Below are positions 38,238-48,182 of a stretch of 64,000 bases of DNA, piece after piece; the stretch's first letter is position 1, and each line of letters starts with the position of its first letter. Location: positions 62,001 through 126,000 of the forward strand of contig NZ_JAJATZ010000007.1 of assembly GCF_020531945.1 (NCBI RefSeq). The letters run 5' to 3'. The stretch comes from Loktanella gaetbuli. Lineage in GTDB: Bacteria; Pseudomonadota; Alphaproteobacteria; Rhodobacterales; Rhodobacteraceae. Both the position numbers and the translations under genes were made by a program. The notes beneath the pieces are model-generated. The model was not told where the DNA came from. It searched no databases and saw only the letters and a list, made by a program, of their open reading frames with translations.

Positions 38238-38522
38238 ATGGCATTCACCCCTCTTCATGACCGCGTTCTGGTTCGCCGCATCGAAGGCGACGACAAAACC
38301 GCAGGCGGTCTGATCATCCCCGAAGCCGCAAAAGAAAAGCCCGCAGAGGGCGAGATCATCAGCGTTGGCACCGGTGCGCGCAAGGACAACGGCGAACTGA
38401 TCGAGATGGCCGTCAAGGCCGGCGACAAGGTTCTGTTCGGCAAATGGTCCGGCACCGAAGTCAAGATCGACGGCGAAGACCTGTTGATCATGAAGGAAAG
38501 CGACATCCTCGGCATCCTGTGA
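38238..38522 (+). CDS. groES: Co-chaperonin GroES
   Basis: This 94-residue protein starts MAFTPLHDRVLVRRIEG, with the mobile loop at DKTAGGLIIPEAAKEKP and the C-terminal IMKESDILGIL. It forms the heptameric lid on GroEL. The ATG at 38238 is preceded by GAAGGAAGG. It is the first gene of the operon controlled by CIRCE, with groEL following after 53 bp. Confidence 0.98.
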   Translation: MAFTPLHDRVLVRRIEGDDKTAGGLIIPEAAKEKPAEGEIISVGTGARKDNGELIEMAVKAGDKVLFGKWSGTEVKIDGEDLLIMKESDILGIL

Positions 38523-38575
38523 TCGCCTGAGACGCACGCTTTTCCAACGAAACCAAATATCAGGAGCACATGAAA

Positions 38576-40228
<1,653 letters not shown>

Positions 40229-40365
40229 AAACGTGGTTTGAGGCATCGCCTCGAACACGTTTGGTGGGGCATGAGAGATGTTTGCGCAGCAAACACGAAC
40301 CGTGTCCCGCCTCCGCACCACGGTGCGGGCATCTGCCAACCGGCACCTCGTTTCCGAACGCCAAC

Positions 40366-40402
40366 GTCAAAAAAGGGCGACCCATGCGGGTCGCCCTTTC
40401 GC
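40366..40402 (+). terminator. Rho-independent terminator of groESL
   Basis: A perfect 12-bp stem, AAAGGGCGACCC with GGGTCGCCCTTT, has a 4-base loop (40372-40399). The A-rich and T-rich ends allow it to work in either direction, so it could also stop transcription of the convergent alternative oxidase gene. Confidence 0.85.
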
Positions 40403-40462
40403 GTATTAGGATTGTTCGGCTGACCCGCATTGTGGCGGCGGGCCGTCCATTGACTGTCCAGC

Positions 40463-41116
40463 CTATGCGTGTTCGCCGTTCTTGATCTGGTCGGCGAACC
40501 CGTGGTTGGCGTCCCGGTGGCGCGCCTCGTCGTCGCGGATCACGATCACGACCTCGCGCAGGCGCGCGTCATCGTCCAGTTTCCAATAGTCCTTGGCGAT
40601 CTGGGGGGCCGGCACGTTTTCGGCATGCCCGGCGTCAATCTGTTCCAGATAGTGGGTGTAGCTGATGACGGCCTCTTCCTCGAGATAGCCCACGACCCGG
40701 TGGGCAATGCGCGGGGCCAGCAGGTAGAGAAAGAAATACAGGTTGTAGAAAACCAACTGTGCCGCGGCGATCAGAAACCGTTCCAATCGCGACGGTTGCG
40801 CGATTTCCACGAAGGTCATCAGGTGCATGCGCTCGTTGTCGGCCTCTTCGATCAGCTCCTTGATCCAGCCCTGGTCGTCGCGGATATGGCGCAGCGCCTT
40901 GAGATGCTGCAACAGGCCGCCCACCATGCCGGGGACAGCAGCGACGGTTTCCAGAACAACGGCGCGGTGGCCATAGCGCTGGGCAAAGAATTTGTCGGCA
41001 AAGAAACGCATGAATTTCACGACGCGCAGCGCGGTCCGGTCACGCCAGTCCACCGGTTCGTGGTGCTGCGTGATATAGGCGTCGGCGCTCAATGCCATAT
41101 CGGTGTCGTGTTTCAT
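40463..41116 (-). CDS. aox: Alternative oxidase (cyanide-insensitive quinol oxidase)
   Basis: This 217-residue protein has all six expected di-iron ligands: Glu56 in VVLETVAAVPGM, Glu95 and His98 in NERMHLM, Glu147 in YLEEEAV, and Glu197 and His200 in IRDDEARHRDANH. In mitochondria and some alphaproteobacteria this membrane-bound enzyme oxidises ubiquinol with oxygen without pumping protons. The ATG at 41116 follows AGGAG by 8 bases, so the longer frame upstream is not used. It converges with the groEL terminator. No regulator gene is adjacent. Confidence 0.93.
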   Translation of the reverse strand: MKHDTDMALSADAYITQHHEPVDWRDRTALRVVKFMRFFADKFFAQRYGHRAVVLETVAAVPGMVGGLLQHLKALRHIRDDQGWIKELIEEADNERMHLMTFVEIAQPSRLERFLIAAAQLVFYNLYFFLYLLAPRIAHRVVGYLEEEAVISYTHYLEQIDAGHAENVPAPQIAKDYWKLDDDARLREVVIVIRDDEARHRDANHGFADQIKNGEHA

Positions 41117-41242
41117 CGGATCAACTCCTGTCTGTGCGTCAAACAGATATGGTGCGCGGGTCAAATTGCAGCGGGCATTTCTGCGACATAACGCGGCATG
41201 GTCCAGCGCGGGCGCATCAGTCGGGATGCGCCCGCCTACGCA

Positions 41243-42130
41243 TCAGGTCAGATAGGTATTGAACCACGCCAAGGTCCGATCCCAGGCCAGTTCTGCCGCC
41301 GCCGCGTCATAGCGGGGAGTGCTGTCGTTGTGAAAGCCGTGGTTCACACCGGGATAGATATGCGCCTCATAGGTTTTGTCGTTGGCTTGCAGGGCCGCCT
41401 CGAACGGGGGCCAGCCTTCGTTGATGCGCTCGTCCAGTTCGGCGTATTGCAACAAGAGAGGTGCCTCGATTTTCGGGACATCCGCGATGCTGGCCTGTCG
41501 CCCGTAGAACGGCACACCGGCCGCCAATTCGGGGTAGGCCACGGCAATCGCATTGACCACACCTCCGCCATAACAGAACCCGACGGCACCGACGCGGCCC
41601 GTGCTGTCGTCGCGGTTCAGCAGGTGTTCAAACCCGTTGAAGAAATCGTTCATCAACTGCGTGCCGTCGACCGTGCTTTGCAACTCGCGTCCGTCAGCGT
41701 CGTTGCCGGGATAGCCGCCGACCGATGTCAGACCGTCCGGGGCCAGTGCCATGAACCCGGCCTTGGCCAGCCGACGCGCGACATCCTCGATATAGGGGTT
41801 CAGGCCGCGGTTTTCGTGGATCACCAGCACGGCCGGCAATGGCCCCGTGGCATTCGCAGGGCGCACCAGATACCCGCGCACATCGCCCGTGCCGTTGGGC
41901 GAAGGATAGCTGATGTAATCGGCCACGATATCGGGGTCGTTGAACGACACCTGTTCGGCCATCGCATAATTCGGCGACAGCATGCCCAGCAGCGACAGCG
42001 CCGTGACGCCGCCCACCGCATAGCGTCCCGCCTGATCCAGAAACTCGCGCTTGGTGATTTTGCCGTGCGCATAATAATCGTAAAGATCCAGTAGCTCTTG
42101 GTCGAAATCCTTGGCTGTCATGCGTTTCAT
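41243..42130 (-). CDS. Dienelactone hydrolase family protein, probably exported
   Basis: This 295-residue alpha/beta hydrolase has the cysteine nucleophile elbow GFCYGGG (Cys186), a conserved Glu106 in IHENRG, and a histidine in GVNHGFHND, as in carboxymethylenebutenolidases. The N-terminus contains TKREFLDQAGRYAVGG and a hydrophobic stretch to about residue 57 ending in AMA, resembling a twin-arginine-like export signal that lacks the second arginine. GGAGGA lies 7 bases before the ATG at 42130. The natural substrate is unknown. Confidence 0.87.
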   Translation of the reverse strand: MKRMTAKDFDQELLDLYDYYAHGKITKREFLDQAGRYAVGGVTALSLLGMLSPNYAMAEQVSFNDPDIVADYISYPSPNGTGDVRGYLVRPANATGPLPAVLVIHENRGLNPYIEDVARRLAKAGFMALAPDGLTSVGGYPGNDADGRELQSTVDGTQLMNDFFNGFEHLLNRDDSTGRVGAVGFCYGGGVVNAIAVAYPELAAGVPFYGRQASIADVPKIEAPLLLQYAELDERINEGWPPFEAALQANDKTYEAHIYPGVNHGFHNDSTPRYDAAAAELAWDRTLAWFNTYLT

Positions 42131-42300
42131 GGTCATTCCTCCGTTTGAACCGCACCACAGATAGCGCAGGCGCGGTTGTGTGCATGTCACGGTTGCGACA
42201 GCGGGGCGGGGCTGACTGCGATGGTCTCTGGTTGAAACCCGTGCTTGCTGGATCGGCATGACGGACCTACCACTGGTCGGGCGCATTTCCGGAGGGCACC

Positions 42301-43410
42301 ATGACCAAGACGATCGTCAACAGCTGGAATGAATGGGACCCCCTGCGCCACGTCATCGTGGGACGTGCGGATGACTGTCATATTCCCCCCGCCGAACCCG
42401 CACTTGATGCCAAGGTGCCAGAAGACAGCGACATGCGTGGCCAATGGGGCCGCCGACCGCAGGACACCATCGACCGCGCGAATGAATTGCTGGATGGTTT
42501 TGCGGCGCTGCTGGAGGGGCGCGGCATCCGTGTCGATCGCCCCACGCCCATCGACCACGCGCAGCCCGCGACCACCCCTGATTTTCACACCGACAGCCAA
42601 TTCGGCTGCATGCCACCGCGCGATGTCCTGCTGACAGTCGGTTCAGAAATCCTGGAGGCGACGATGTCCTATCGCTGCCGTTGGTTCGAATACCTCAATT
42701 ATCGCCCCCTGATGCAGCGCTATTTCGAAGAAGACCCCCGTTTTCGCCACGAATCCGCGCCCAAGCCGCGCCTGACCGACGCCGATTATCACCCCGATTA
42801 CCTGTCGGACAAAATCGGCAACGCGAAACGGCTGGAATGGGCCGCGGCGAAACATTTCGTCACGACCGAGGAAGAACCGCTGTTCGACGCCGCCGACGTG
42901 CTGCGCTTTGGGCGCGATCTGGTGGTGCAGCACGGTTTCACGACCAACCTCAAGGGGATCGAATGGCTACGCAGGCATTTCCCCGACCACCGCGTGCATG
43001 CCGTGAACTTTCCCGGTGACCCCTATCCGATTCATATCGACGCAACCTTTACGCCGCTGCGCCCCGGTCTGATCCTGAACAACCCGCAACGTCGTTTGCC
43101 TGACGCGCAACGGCAGATGTTCGAACGCAACGGATGGGACATCGTGGATGCGGCCCAACCGGCCCATAACAGCCCGCCACCGCTATGCTATTCATCGACT
43201 TGGTTGTCGATGAACGTGCTGGTGCTGGACCCCAAAACCGTCTGCGTCGAGGCGTCGGAGGTTTACCAGATGGAACAGATGGACAAGCTGGGAATGAACG
43301 TCATCCCTGTCGCATTGCGTGACGCCTACGCCTTTGGCGGCGGGTTGCATTGCTGTACCGCGGATGTCTACCGCGAAGGCCAATGCGAAGACTATTTCCC
43401 CGTTCAATAG
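42301..43410 (+). CDS. Amidinotransferase, arginine:glycine amidinotransferase-like
   Basis: This 369-residue protein has the amidinotransferase fold. The catalytic cysteine is Cys351 in GGGLHCCTADV, which closely resembles the GGGFHCWTCDV motif of arginine:glycine amidinotransferase. The active-site histidine is His245 in PIHIDATF. Enzymes of this group move an amidino group from arginine to an amine, giving guanidinoacetate or guanidino natural-product precursors. The acceptor here is unknown. Arginine deiminases share the fold, but length and motifs favour a transferase. A DMT exporter gene starts 1 bp after its stop. Confidence 0.85.
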   Translation: MTKTIVNSWNEWDPLRHVIVGRADDCHIPPAEPALDAKVPEDSDMRGQWGRRPQDTIDRANELLDGFAALLEGRGIRVDRPTPIDHAQPATTPDFHTDSQFGCMPPRDVLLTVGSEILEATMSYRCRWFEYLNYRPLMQRYFEEDPRFRHESAPKPRLTDADYHPDYLSDKIGNAKRLEWAAAKHFVTTEEEPLFDAADVLRFGRDLVVQHGFTTNLKGIEWLRRHFPDHRVHAVNFPGDPYPIHIDATFTPLRPGLILNNPQRRLPDAQRQMFERNGWDIVDAAQPAHNSPPPLCYSSTWLSMNVLVLDPKTVCVEASEVYQMEQMDKLGMNVIPVALRDAYAFGGGLHCCTADVYREGQCEDYFPVQ

Positions 43411-43411
43411 C

Positions 43412-44257
43412 ATGTTGCGCCTGATCTCTCTCGTGACGTTGGTCATGGTGGCCTTTGCCGCGAATTCGATCCTGAACCGGGTGGCAGTTGCAGGTCATGA
43501 CATGGCACCAATGACATTCGCGGCTATACGTGTGGCGGCAGGGGCTGCTGTTCTGCTGGCACTCGCGCGGCGCGATCTGTTGCGCGTCACTGCTGCCAGA
43601 TTGGGCGGAGCCGTCACCCTGGCGATCTACATGATCGGTTTTTCCTGGGCCTACCTCGCGCTGGACGCAGGGTTGGGCGCGCTAATCCTGTTCGGATGCG
43701 TGCAGCTGGGCATGTTTGCCTCTGCCGTCGCGCGGGGGATCGTTGTCCCGGTGATGCGCTGGGTCGGTGCGGGGGTGGCGCTGGCCGGGCTGGCTGTCCT
43801 GCTGTGGCCCGCCGGCGGCGTGCAGGTGCCCGTGCTGCCGGCAATCGCCATGGTCGCGGCGGGTCTGGGATGGGCTGGCTATACCTTGTTGGGGCAGGGG
43901 GCCGCTGACCCTGTCGCGGCCAGTGCGGTAAATTTCGTGCTGAGCCTGCCGTTAGTGATCGTGGCGCTGATTGTCTCGGGCCAGATTGGGACGGTGACAG
44001 CACCTGCGATCCTCGCCGCTGTCACATCCGGTGCCGTGACCTCGGGGCTTGGCTATGCGCTGTGGTATCGGGTGCTGCCGCAGCTGCCCACGACTGTCGC
44101 CGCCATCGCGCAGCTCAGCGTGCCGGTCATCGCCGTTGCCGGTGGCGTGGTCTTGCTGGGAGAGCCTCTGACGCAGCGCCTCTTGATTGCAGCGGGGCTG
44201 GTGCTGGGCGGGATCGCACTGTCACTTTATCGCAAAAGCGGCTCGAGCGGGTCGTAA
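43412..44257 (+). CDS. EamA/DMT family metabolite exporter
   Basis: This 281-residue membrane protein has about ten hydrophobic helices in two EamA-like halves. Examples are MLRLISLVTLVMVAFAANSI at the start and a second half ending LLIAAGLVLGGIALSLY. The family exports amino acids and other small metabolites. The ATG at 43412 lies one base after the amidinotransferase stop, so the pair is translationally linked. It overlaps the convergent NUDIX gene by 31 bp. Confidence 0.88.
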   Translation: MLRLISLVTLVMVAFAANSILNRVAVAGHDMAPMTFAAIRVAAGAAVLLALARRDLLRVTAARLGGAVTLAIYMIGFSWAYLALDAGLGALILFGCVQLGMFASAVARGIVVPVMRWVGAGVALAGLAVLLWPAGGVQVPVLPAIAMVAAGLGWAGYTLLGQGAADPVAASAVNFVLSLPLVIVALIVSGQIGTVTAPAILAAVTSGAVTSGLGYALWYRVLPQLPTTVAAIAQLSVPVIAVAGGVVLLGEPLTQRLLIAAGLVLGGIALSLYRKSGSSGS

Positions 44258-44670
44258 AACATACTCACCCCGTCAAAGGCCACGGCCGCAAGACTGTCGG
44301 GTTTGACCTGCAGGCGTGTCAGTTCGGCCCGCGTGACCCAGCGCCTGTCGGTCACGATCCCCTCTGGGTCCTGCCATTCGGGGTCGATCTGCGCATCGGC
44401 CACGGTACAGCGAAAATAGATGTCAACCTGATGCATGTCCCGTTCGGGATCGTGAAATTCGTTCACGAGGCAGACCGGACCGATGTCCACGCGCAATCCT
44501 GTTTCCTCGATCATCTCGCGGCGCAGATTGTCATGCAGGCTGGCGTGTGCCTCGGCCCCGCCACCGGGTGCACACCACAGATCATCGCGCCCCTTGTAGG
44601 CATTGACCATCAGCAGGCGGTCGTTTTCCACGAGGACGGCGCGAACGGCAATGCGGGGCGGTTTCGACAT
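44227..44670 (-). CDS. NUDIX hydrolase
   Basis: This 147-residue protein carries a Nudix box that begins GGGAEAHASLHDNLRREM and continues IEETGLRV, matching the GX5EX7REUXEEXGU pattern. It cleaves nucleoside diphosphates linked to another group, requiring Mg or Mn. The start MSKPPRIAVRAVLVEND was chosen over an upstream ATG because the fold begins there. It overlaps the end of the DMT exporter gene. Confidence 0.93.
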   Translation of the reverse strand: MSKPPRIAVRAVLVENDRLLMVNAYKGRDDLWCAPGGGAEAHASLHDNLRREMIEETGLRVDIGPVCLVNEFHDPERDMHQVDIYFRCTVADAQIDPEWQDPEGIVTDRRWVTRAELTRLQVKPDSLAAVAFDGVSMFYDPLEPLLR

Positions 44671-44744
44671 AAGCGGACAGTGACGCTCCGGCGATTTGAT
44701 CGCAAGCCTATTGCGCTGCGCCTGCGACACTCTAGCTTAGCGCC

Positions 44745-45494
44745 ATGAAACGCATCGCCCTGACACTGACACTATTTCTCGCCGCATGCGGCGGCGGAGG
44801 TCCCCTGATGGCTGATCCGGACAAGGATTGCGTCGTGCTGCTGCACGGTCTGGCCCGGTCTGAAACATCGCTGACGCCGATGCAGATCTACCTCGAAAAC
44901 AGGGGCTATTTCGTCGTCAACCGTGGCTATCCCTCGACCGAAGAGACGATCCAGCAGCTGGTCGCGGAAAACGTCGGTCAGGACGTGGCGCAATGCGGTG
45001 ACCGTCGGGTGAATTTCGTGACCCACTCGATGGGTGGCATTCTTGTGCGGGCATGGCTGGAAAATAACCGCCCCGCCATTTTTGGCCGCGTGGTGATGCT
45101 GGCACCGCCGAACAACGGATCTGCACTGGTCGATGTGTTCGGTGATTGGGAACCGTTCGAATGGATCAACGGTCCCGCCGGTGAGCAACTGGGCACCGAG
45201 GCGACGAGCCTGCCCAATCGCCTGTCGGGTGCTGCCGACTATGATCTGGGTGTGATCGCCGGTTCACGCAGCCTGAACCCGATCTATTCCAACGTGATCG
45301 ACGGGCCAGACGACGGCAAGGTCAGCGTGGAATCCACGATGCTGGACGGCATGAACGACCACATCACCCTGCCGGTGACCCATACCTTCATGATGAACAA
45401 CCCGCTGGTCATGGCGCAGGTGCTGTCGTTTCTGACGACGGGCACATTCGATCGTGGCCTCAGCCTGACCGGCGTTATCTTGGGCGACGAATAG
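44745..45494 (+). CDS. Lipase-like alpha/beta hydrolase lipoprotein
   Basis: This 249-residue protein begins with a lipoprotein signal (MKRIALTLTLFLAACGGGG), the lipid-modified cysteine being residue 15. VVLLHGLARSE forms the oxyanion-hole region. The nucleophile elbow is VTHSMGGILVR, and a histidine near HITLPVTH could complete the triad. It resembles EstA/LipA-type triacylglycerol lipases or acyl esterases attached to the envelope. It diverges from the NUDIX gene. Confidence 0.85.
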   Translation: MKRIALTLTLFLAACGGGGPLMADPDKDCVVLLHGLARSETSLTPMQIYLENRGYFVVNRGYPSTEETIQQLVAENVGQDVAQCGDRRVNFVTHSMGGILVRAWLENNRPAIFGRVVMLAPPNNGSALVDVFGDWEPFEWINGPAGEQLGTEATSLPNRLSGAADYDLGVIAGSRSLNPIYSNVIDGPDDGKVSVESTMLDGMNDHITLPVTHTFMMNNPLVMAQVLSFLTTGTFDRGLSLTGVILGDE

Positions 45495-45502
45495 GCGCGG
45501 GA

Positions 45503-46576
45503 CTAGGTCGCCGCACCCGTGACCGTGTTCACATGACCCATCTTGCGACCCGGTTTGACCTCGGCCTTGCCATATAGGTGCAAGCTTGCGTCAGTTTTTG
45601 CGATCTGAGGAACACGGTCCATGTCGTCGCCGGTCAGGTTTTCCATGGTGACATTGCTGTGGCGGCTTCCGTCGCCCAGCGGCCAGCCCGCCACCGCGCG
45701 GATGTGCTGTTCGAACTGGTCAATGGCGCAACCATTTTGCGTCCAGTGGCCCGAATTATGCACGCGCGGTGCGATTTCATTCACGATCAACGCATTGCGT
45801 GTCACGAACAGCTCGACCCCCAGAACGCCCACATAGTCCAGCGCGTTCAACACGCGTGCTGCAATCAGCACGGCGTCGGTGCGCTGACTGGGCGAGAGTG
45901 ATGCAGGCACTGTCGTGGTGTGCAAAATACCGTCGCGGTGCACGTTTTCGCCGGGGTCATAGCAGGCGACGGACCCGTCCTGCGCGCGGGCGGCAATCAC
46001 CGACACCTCGCGTTGAAAATCGACGAAACCTTCCAGCACGGCAGGCGCACCGTTCATTGCGGCCAAGGCGGCGTCTGCATCGTCCGGCGATTTGATCCGG
46101 GCCTGTCCCTTGCCGTCATATCCCATGCGCCGGGTTTTCAGGATCGACGGTGTGCCGATACTGTTCAGCGCGGCGCGCAGGCTGTCCGCATCTGTCACAT
46201 CGGCGAAGGGGGCGACCGACAGGCCGAGGCCGATCAGAAATTCCTTTTCCGTCAAACGATCCTGCGAGGTCGCAAGCGCGCGGCGGTTGGGATGGATCGG
46301 CGTGATCGCCTCCAGCACATCCAACGCGGCAGTGGGGATGTTTTCGAATTCATAGGTGATCACATCGACCGACCGGGCAAAGCGTTCGAGTGCCGCATGA
46401 TCGTCGTAATCGGCCTTGAGATGGAAATTCGCCACATGGCTTGCCGGACAATCGGAACCCGGCTCGAACACGCAGGTCTTGAAGCCCAACCGGCTGGCGG
46501 CCACTGACAGCATCCGGCCCAACTGGCCGCCGCCCAGAATGCCGATGGTCGCGCCTGTGCGCAGCGGTTCAGTCAT
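45503..46576 (-). CDS. purK: 5-(carboxyamino)imidazole ribonucleotide synthase
   Basis: This 357-residue ATP-grasp enzyme carboxylates AIR in purine synthesis. It starts TIGILGGGQLGRMLSVAASR, and the substrate-binding region EIAPRVHNSGHWTQ lies near residue 270. It overlaps purE by 8 bp, and the two catalyse consecutive steps. Confidence 0.96.
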   Translation of the reverse strand: MTEPLRTGATIGILGGGQLGRMLSVAASRLGFKTCVFEPGSDCPASHVANFHLKADYDDHAALERFARSVDVITYEFENIPTAALDVLEAITPIHPNRRALATSQDRLTEKEFLIGLGLSVAPFADVTDADSLRAALNSIGTPSILKTRRMGYDGKGQARIKSPDDADAALAAMNGAPAVLEGFVDFQREVSVIAARAQDGSVACYDPGENVHRDGILHTTTVPASLSPSQRTDAVLIAARVLNALDYVGVLGVELFVTRNALIVNEIAPRVHNSGHWTQNGCAIDQFEQHIRAVAGWPLGDGSRHSNVTMENLTGDDMDRVPQIAKTDASLHLYGKAEVKPGRKMGHVNTVTGAAT

Positions 46577-47057
46577 CGGTCGGGACCTCTGGAATGGATG
46601 CGGACAGATCGCTGCGCCACTGGTCCAGACGGGCGGCCAGATCGGCGTCCTGCAGGGCGAGGATTCCGGCCGCCATCAGGCCGGCATTCTGTGCGCCAGC
46701 AGCCCCGATCGCCATGGTTGCGACAGGAAATCCGCGCGGCATTTGCAGGATCGAATACAGGCTGTCCACGCCCGACAGCGCCTTGGTCTGGACCGGCACG
46801 CCGATCACCGGCACGCGCGTTTTCGACGCCATCATGCCGGGCAGATGGGCCGCACCCCCGGCCCCTGCGATAATGACCTGCAACCCGCGATCCACAGCAC
46901 CCTTGCCATAGTCCCACAAACGGTCCGGCGTGCGATGCGCCGACACGATCCGGGTTTCATAGGCGATGCCAAGGGTGTCGAGGATCAGCGCGGCCTCTTT
47001 CATCGTGGGCCAGTCGGACTGGCTACCCATGATGATGCCGACAGGTGGTTGGGTCAT
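46569..47057 (-). CDS. purE: 5-(carboxyamino)imidazole ribonucleotide mutase
   Basis: This 162-residue enzyme moves the carboxylate of N5-CAIR to give CAIR. The signature GIIMGSQSDWPTMKEAA and SAHRTPDRLWDYGK are present, with the catalytic histidine in the latter. The glycine-rich IIAGAGGAAHLPGM region follows. It is the first gene of the purEK pair. Confidence 0.97.
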   Translation of the reverse strand: MTQPPVGIIMGSQSDWPTMKEAALILDTLGIAYETRIVSAHRTPDRLWDYGKGAVDRGLQVIIAGAGGAAHLPGMMASKTRVPVIGVPVQTKALSGVDSLYSILQMPRGFPVATMAIGAAGAQNAGLMAAGILALQDADLAARLDQWRSDLSASIPEVPTDD

Positions 47058-47124
47058 GGCGGGACACCCCGGTAATTGAACGAAGCGGCACTATAGTCAG
47101 CAGCCGCAGGGGCGCAATGCGCCT

Positions 47125-47343
47125 TTAGGCGATGATGTCGGGGTTCAGCTGGTCCTCGATCCGCGCGATCCTATCCTTGAGCATCAGTTTCTTGCGTTTC
47201 AGCCGCTTGATGGTCAGCACGTCGCCGGGGTGTGTCATCTGCAACGCGGAAATCGCAAGGTCGAGATCATGGTGTTCCTGCCGCAGCACGCCCAATTCGA
47301 TGCGCTGCACTTCGGTCTCTGAAAGTCGGGATGAGGTGTTCAT
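47125..47343 (-). CDS. DUF465 / YdcH family small protein
   Basis: This 72-residue protein has the YdcH-like helical hairpin: LRQEHHDLDLAISAL and the basic IKRLKRKKLMLKDRI segment. The function is unknown. It lies 67 bp upstream of purE on the same strand but is probably a separate transcript. Confidence 0.88.
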   Translation of the reverse strand: MNTSSRLSETEVQRIELGVLRQEHHDLDLAISALQMTHPGDVLTIKRLKRKKLMLKDRIARIEDQLNPDIIA

Positions 47344-47403
47344 GCGCGGTTGCCTGTCTGTCTGAACGTCCTTTTAGCGCGAACTGACCCACAGGCATAG
47401 GGT

Positions 47404-47432
47404 CTTGCGCGGGGGGCGCGCTGCACCCATAT
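47404..47432 (+). promoter_or_regulatory. Possible RpoH-type heat-shock promoter of hsp20
   Basis: CTTGCG at 47404-47409 and CCATAT at 47427-47432 are spaced 17 bp apart. This resembles the CTTG...CCATnT pattern recognised by sigma-32 in alphaproteobacteria. It lies about 70 bp before the hsp20 start. Confidence 0.45.
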
Positions 47433-47474
47433 TTTTATAAGGACGGTTGCCGCAACGGGACCGCACGATTGATG

Positions 47475-47492
47475 TCGCTTGCATATAAGGAC
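47475..47492 (+). promoter_or_regulatory. Candidate ROSE-like RNA thermometer at the hsp20 ribosome site
   Basis: In the predicted leader, UCGCU (47475-47479) can fold back on AGGAC (47488-47492), which holds the ribosome-binding site, with an 8-base loop. ROSE elements of rhizobial small heat-shock genes use a similar UYGCU/AGGA pairing. The match is partial and the predicted leader is short for this class. Confidence 0.3.
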
Positions 47493-47500
47493 TGATCGCA

Positions 47501-47914
47501 ATGACGAAATTGGCTTTGGGAACGCATCCGTTCCTGCTGGGGTTCGAGGGGCTGGAACGGCTGGTGGAACGCACCGCCAAATCCGGCAACGAAGGTTATC
47601 CACCCTACAATATCGAACAGACCTCTGACACATCCTACCGGATCACGCTCGCCGTCGCGGGCTTTGCGGAGGACGACCTGAGCATCACGGTCGAGGACGC
47701 GACCCTGTTGATCCGTGGCCGAATGACCGAGGATATGGGCGAACGCGTGTTTTTGCATCGCGGTATCGCCGGGCGGCAGTTTCAACGGGCATTCGTGTTG
47801 GCCGACGGTGTCGAAGTCGGTGCTGCCACGATGGAAAACGGCTTGTTGCACATCGATCTGAACCGAAAGCAGCCTGACCGCGTTATCCAGACAATACAGA
47901 TCTCGAAAGGTTAA
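47501..47914 (+). CDS. Small heat-shock protein (Hsp20/IbpA family)
   Basis: This 137-residue protein has an alpha-crystallin domain: PPYNIEQTSDTSYRITLAVAGF, then the DDLSITVEDATLLIRG strand, and a GIAGRQFQRAFVLADGVEV region. A short C-terminal tail follows. It holds unfolding proteins in a soluble state. AAGGA lies 9 bases before the ATG. The DUF1150 gene begins 3 bp after the stop, a pairing frequent in Rhodobacterales. Confidence 0.93.
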   Translation: MTKLALGTHPFLLGFEGLERLVERTAKSGNEGYPPYNIEQTSDTSYRITLAVAGFAEDDLSITVEDATLLIRGRMTEDMGERVFLHRGIAGRQFQRAFVLADGVEVGAATMENGLLHIDLNRKQPDRVIQTIQISKG

Positions 47915-47917
47915 ATC

Positions 47918-48142
47918 ATGTTTACGAAAAAAGACTTCGCCGATCTGGGCCAGAACATCGTCTATCTCAAGCAGGTACAGGTTGACGATCTGCCCGATGA
48001 TGTCCGCCAGCAGGCGGGCGATCTGGATACGCTCTTCGCCGTGCACAACACCAAGGGCGAACAGGTCGCACTTGTTGCCAGTGAAGGCATCGCAACACAT
48101 CTGGCCGCCGAACACGACATGCAGTTGGTGACACTGCAATAG
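47918..48142 (+). CDS. DUF1150 family protein
   Basis: This 74-residue protein has the family core YLKQVQVDDLPDD and LFAVHNTKGEQVALVASE. It is found next to hsp20 in alphaproteobacteria and is probably co-expressed after heat shock. The function is unknown. A 9-bp hairpin (GGGCGAACC/GGTTCGCCC, 48149-48171) follows, without a T run. Confidence 0.88.
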   Translation: MFTKKDFADLGQNIVYLKQVQVDDLPDDVRQQAGDLDTLFAVHNTKGEQVALVASEGIATHLAAEHDMQLVTLQ

Positions 48143-48182
48143 CCGACGGGGCGAACCAGTCCGGTTCGCCCATGCAGCGGCG

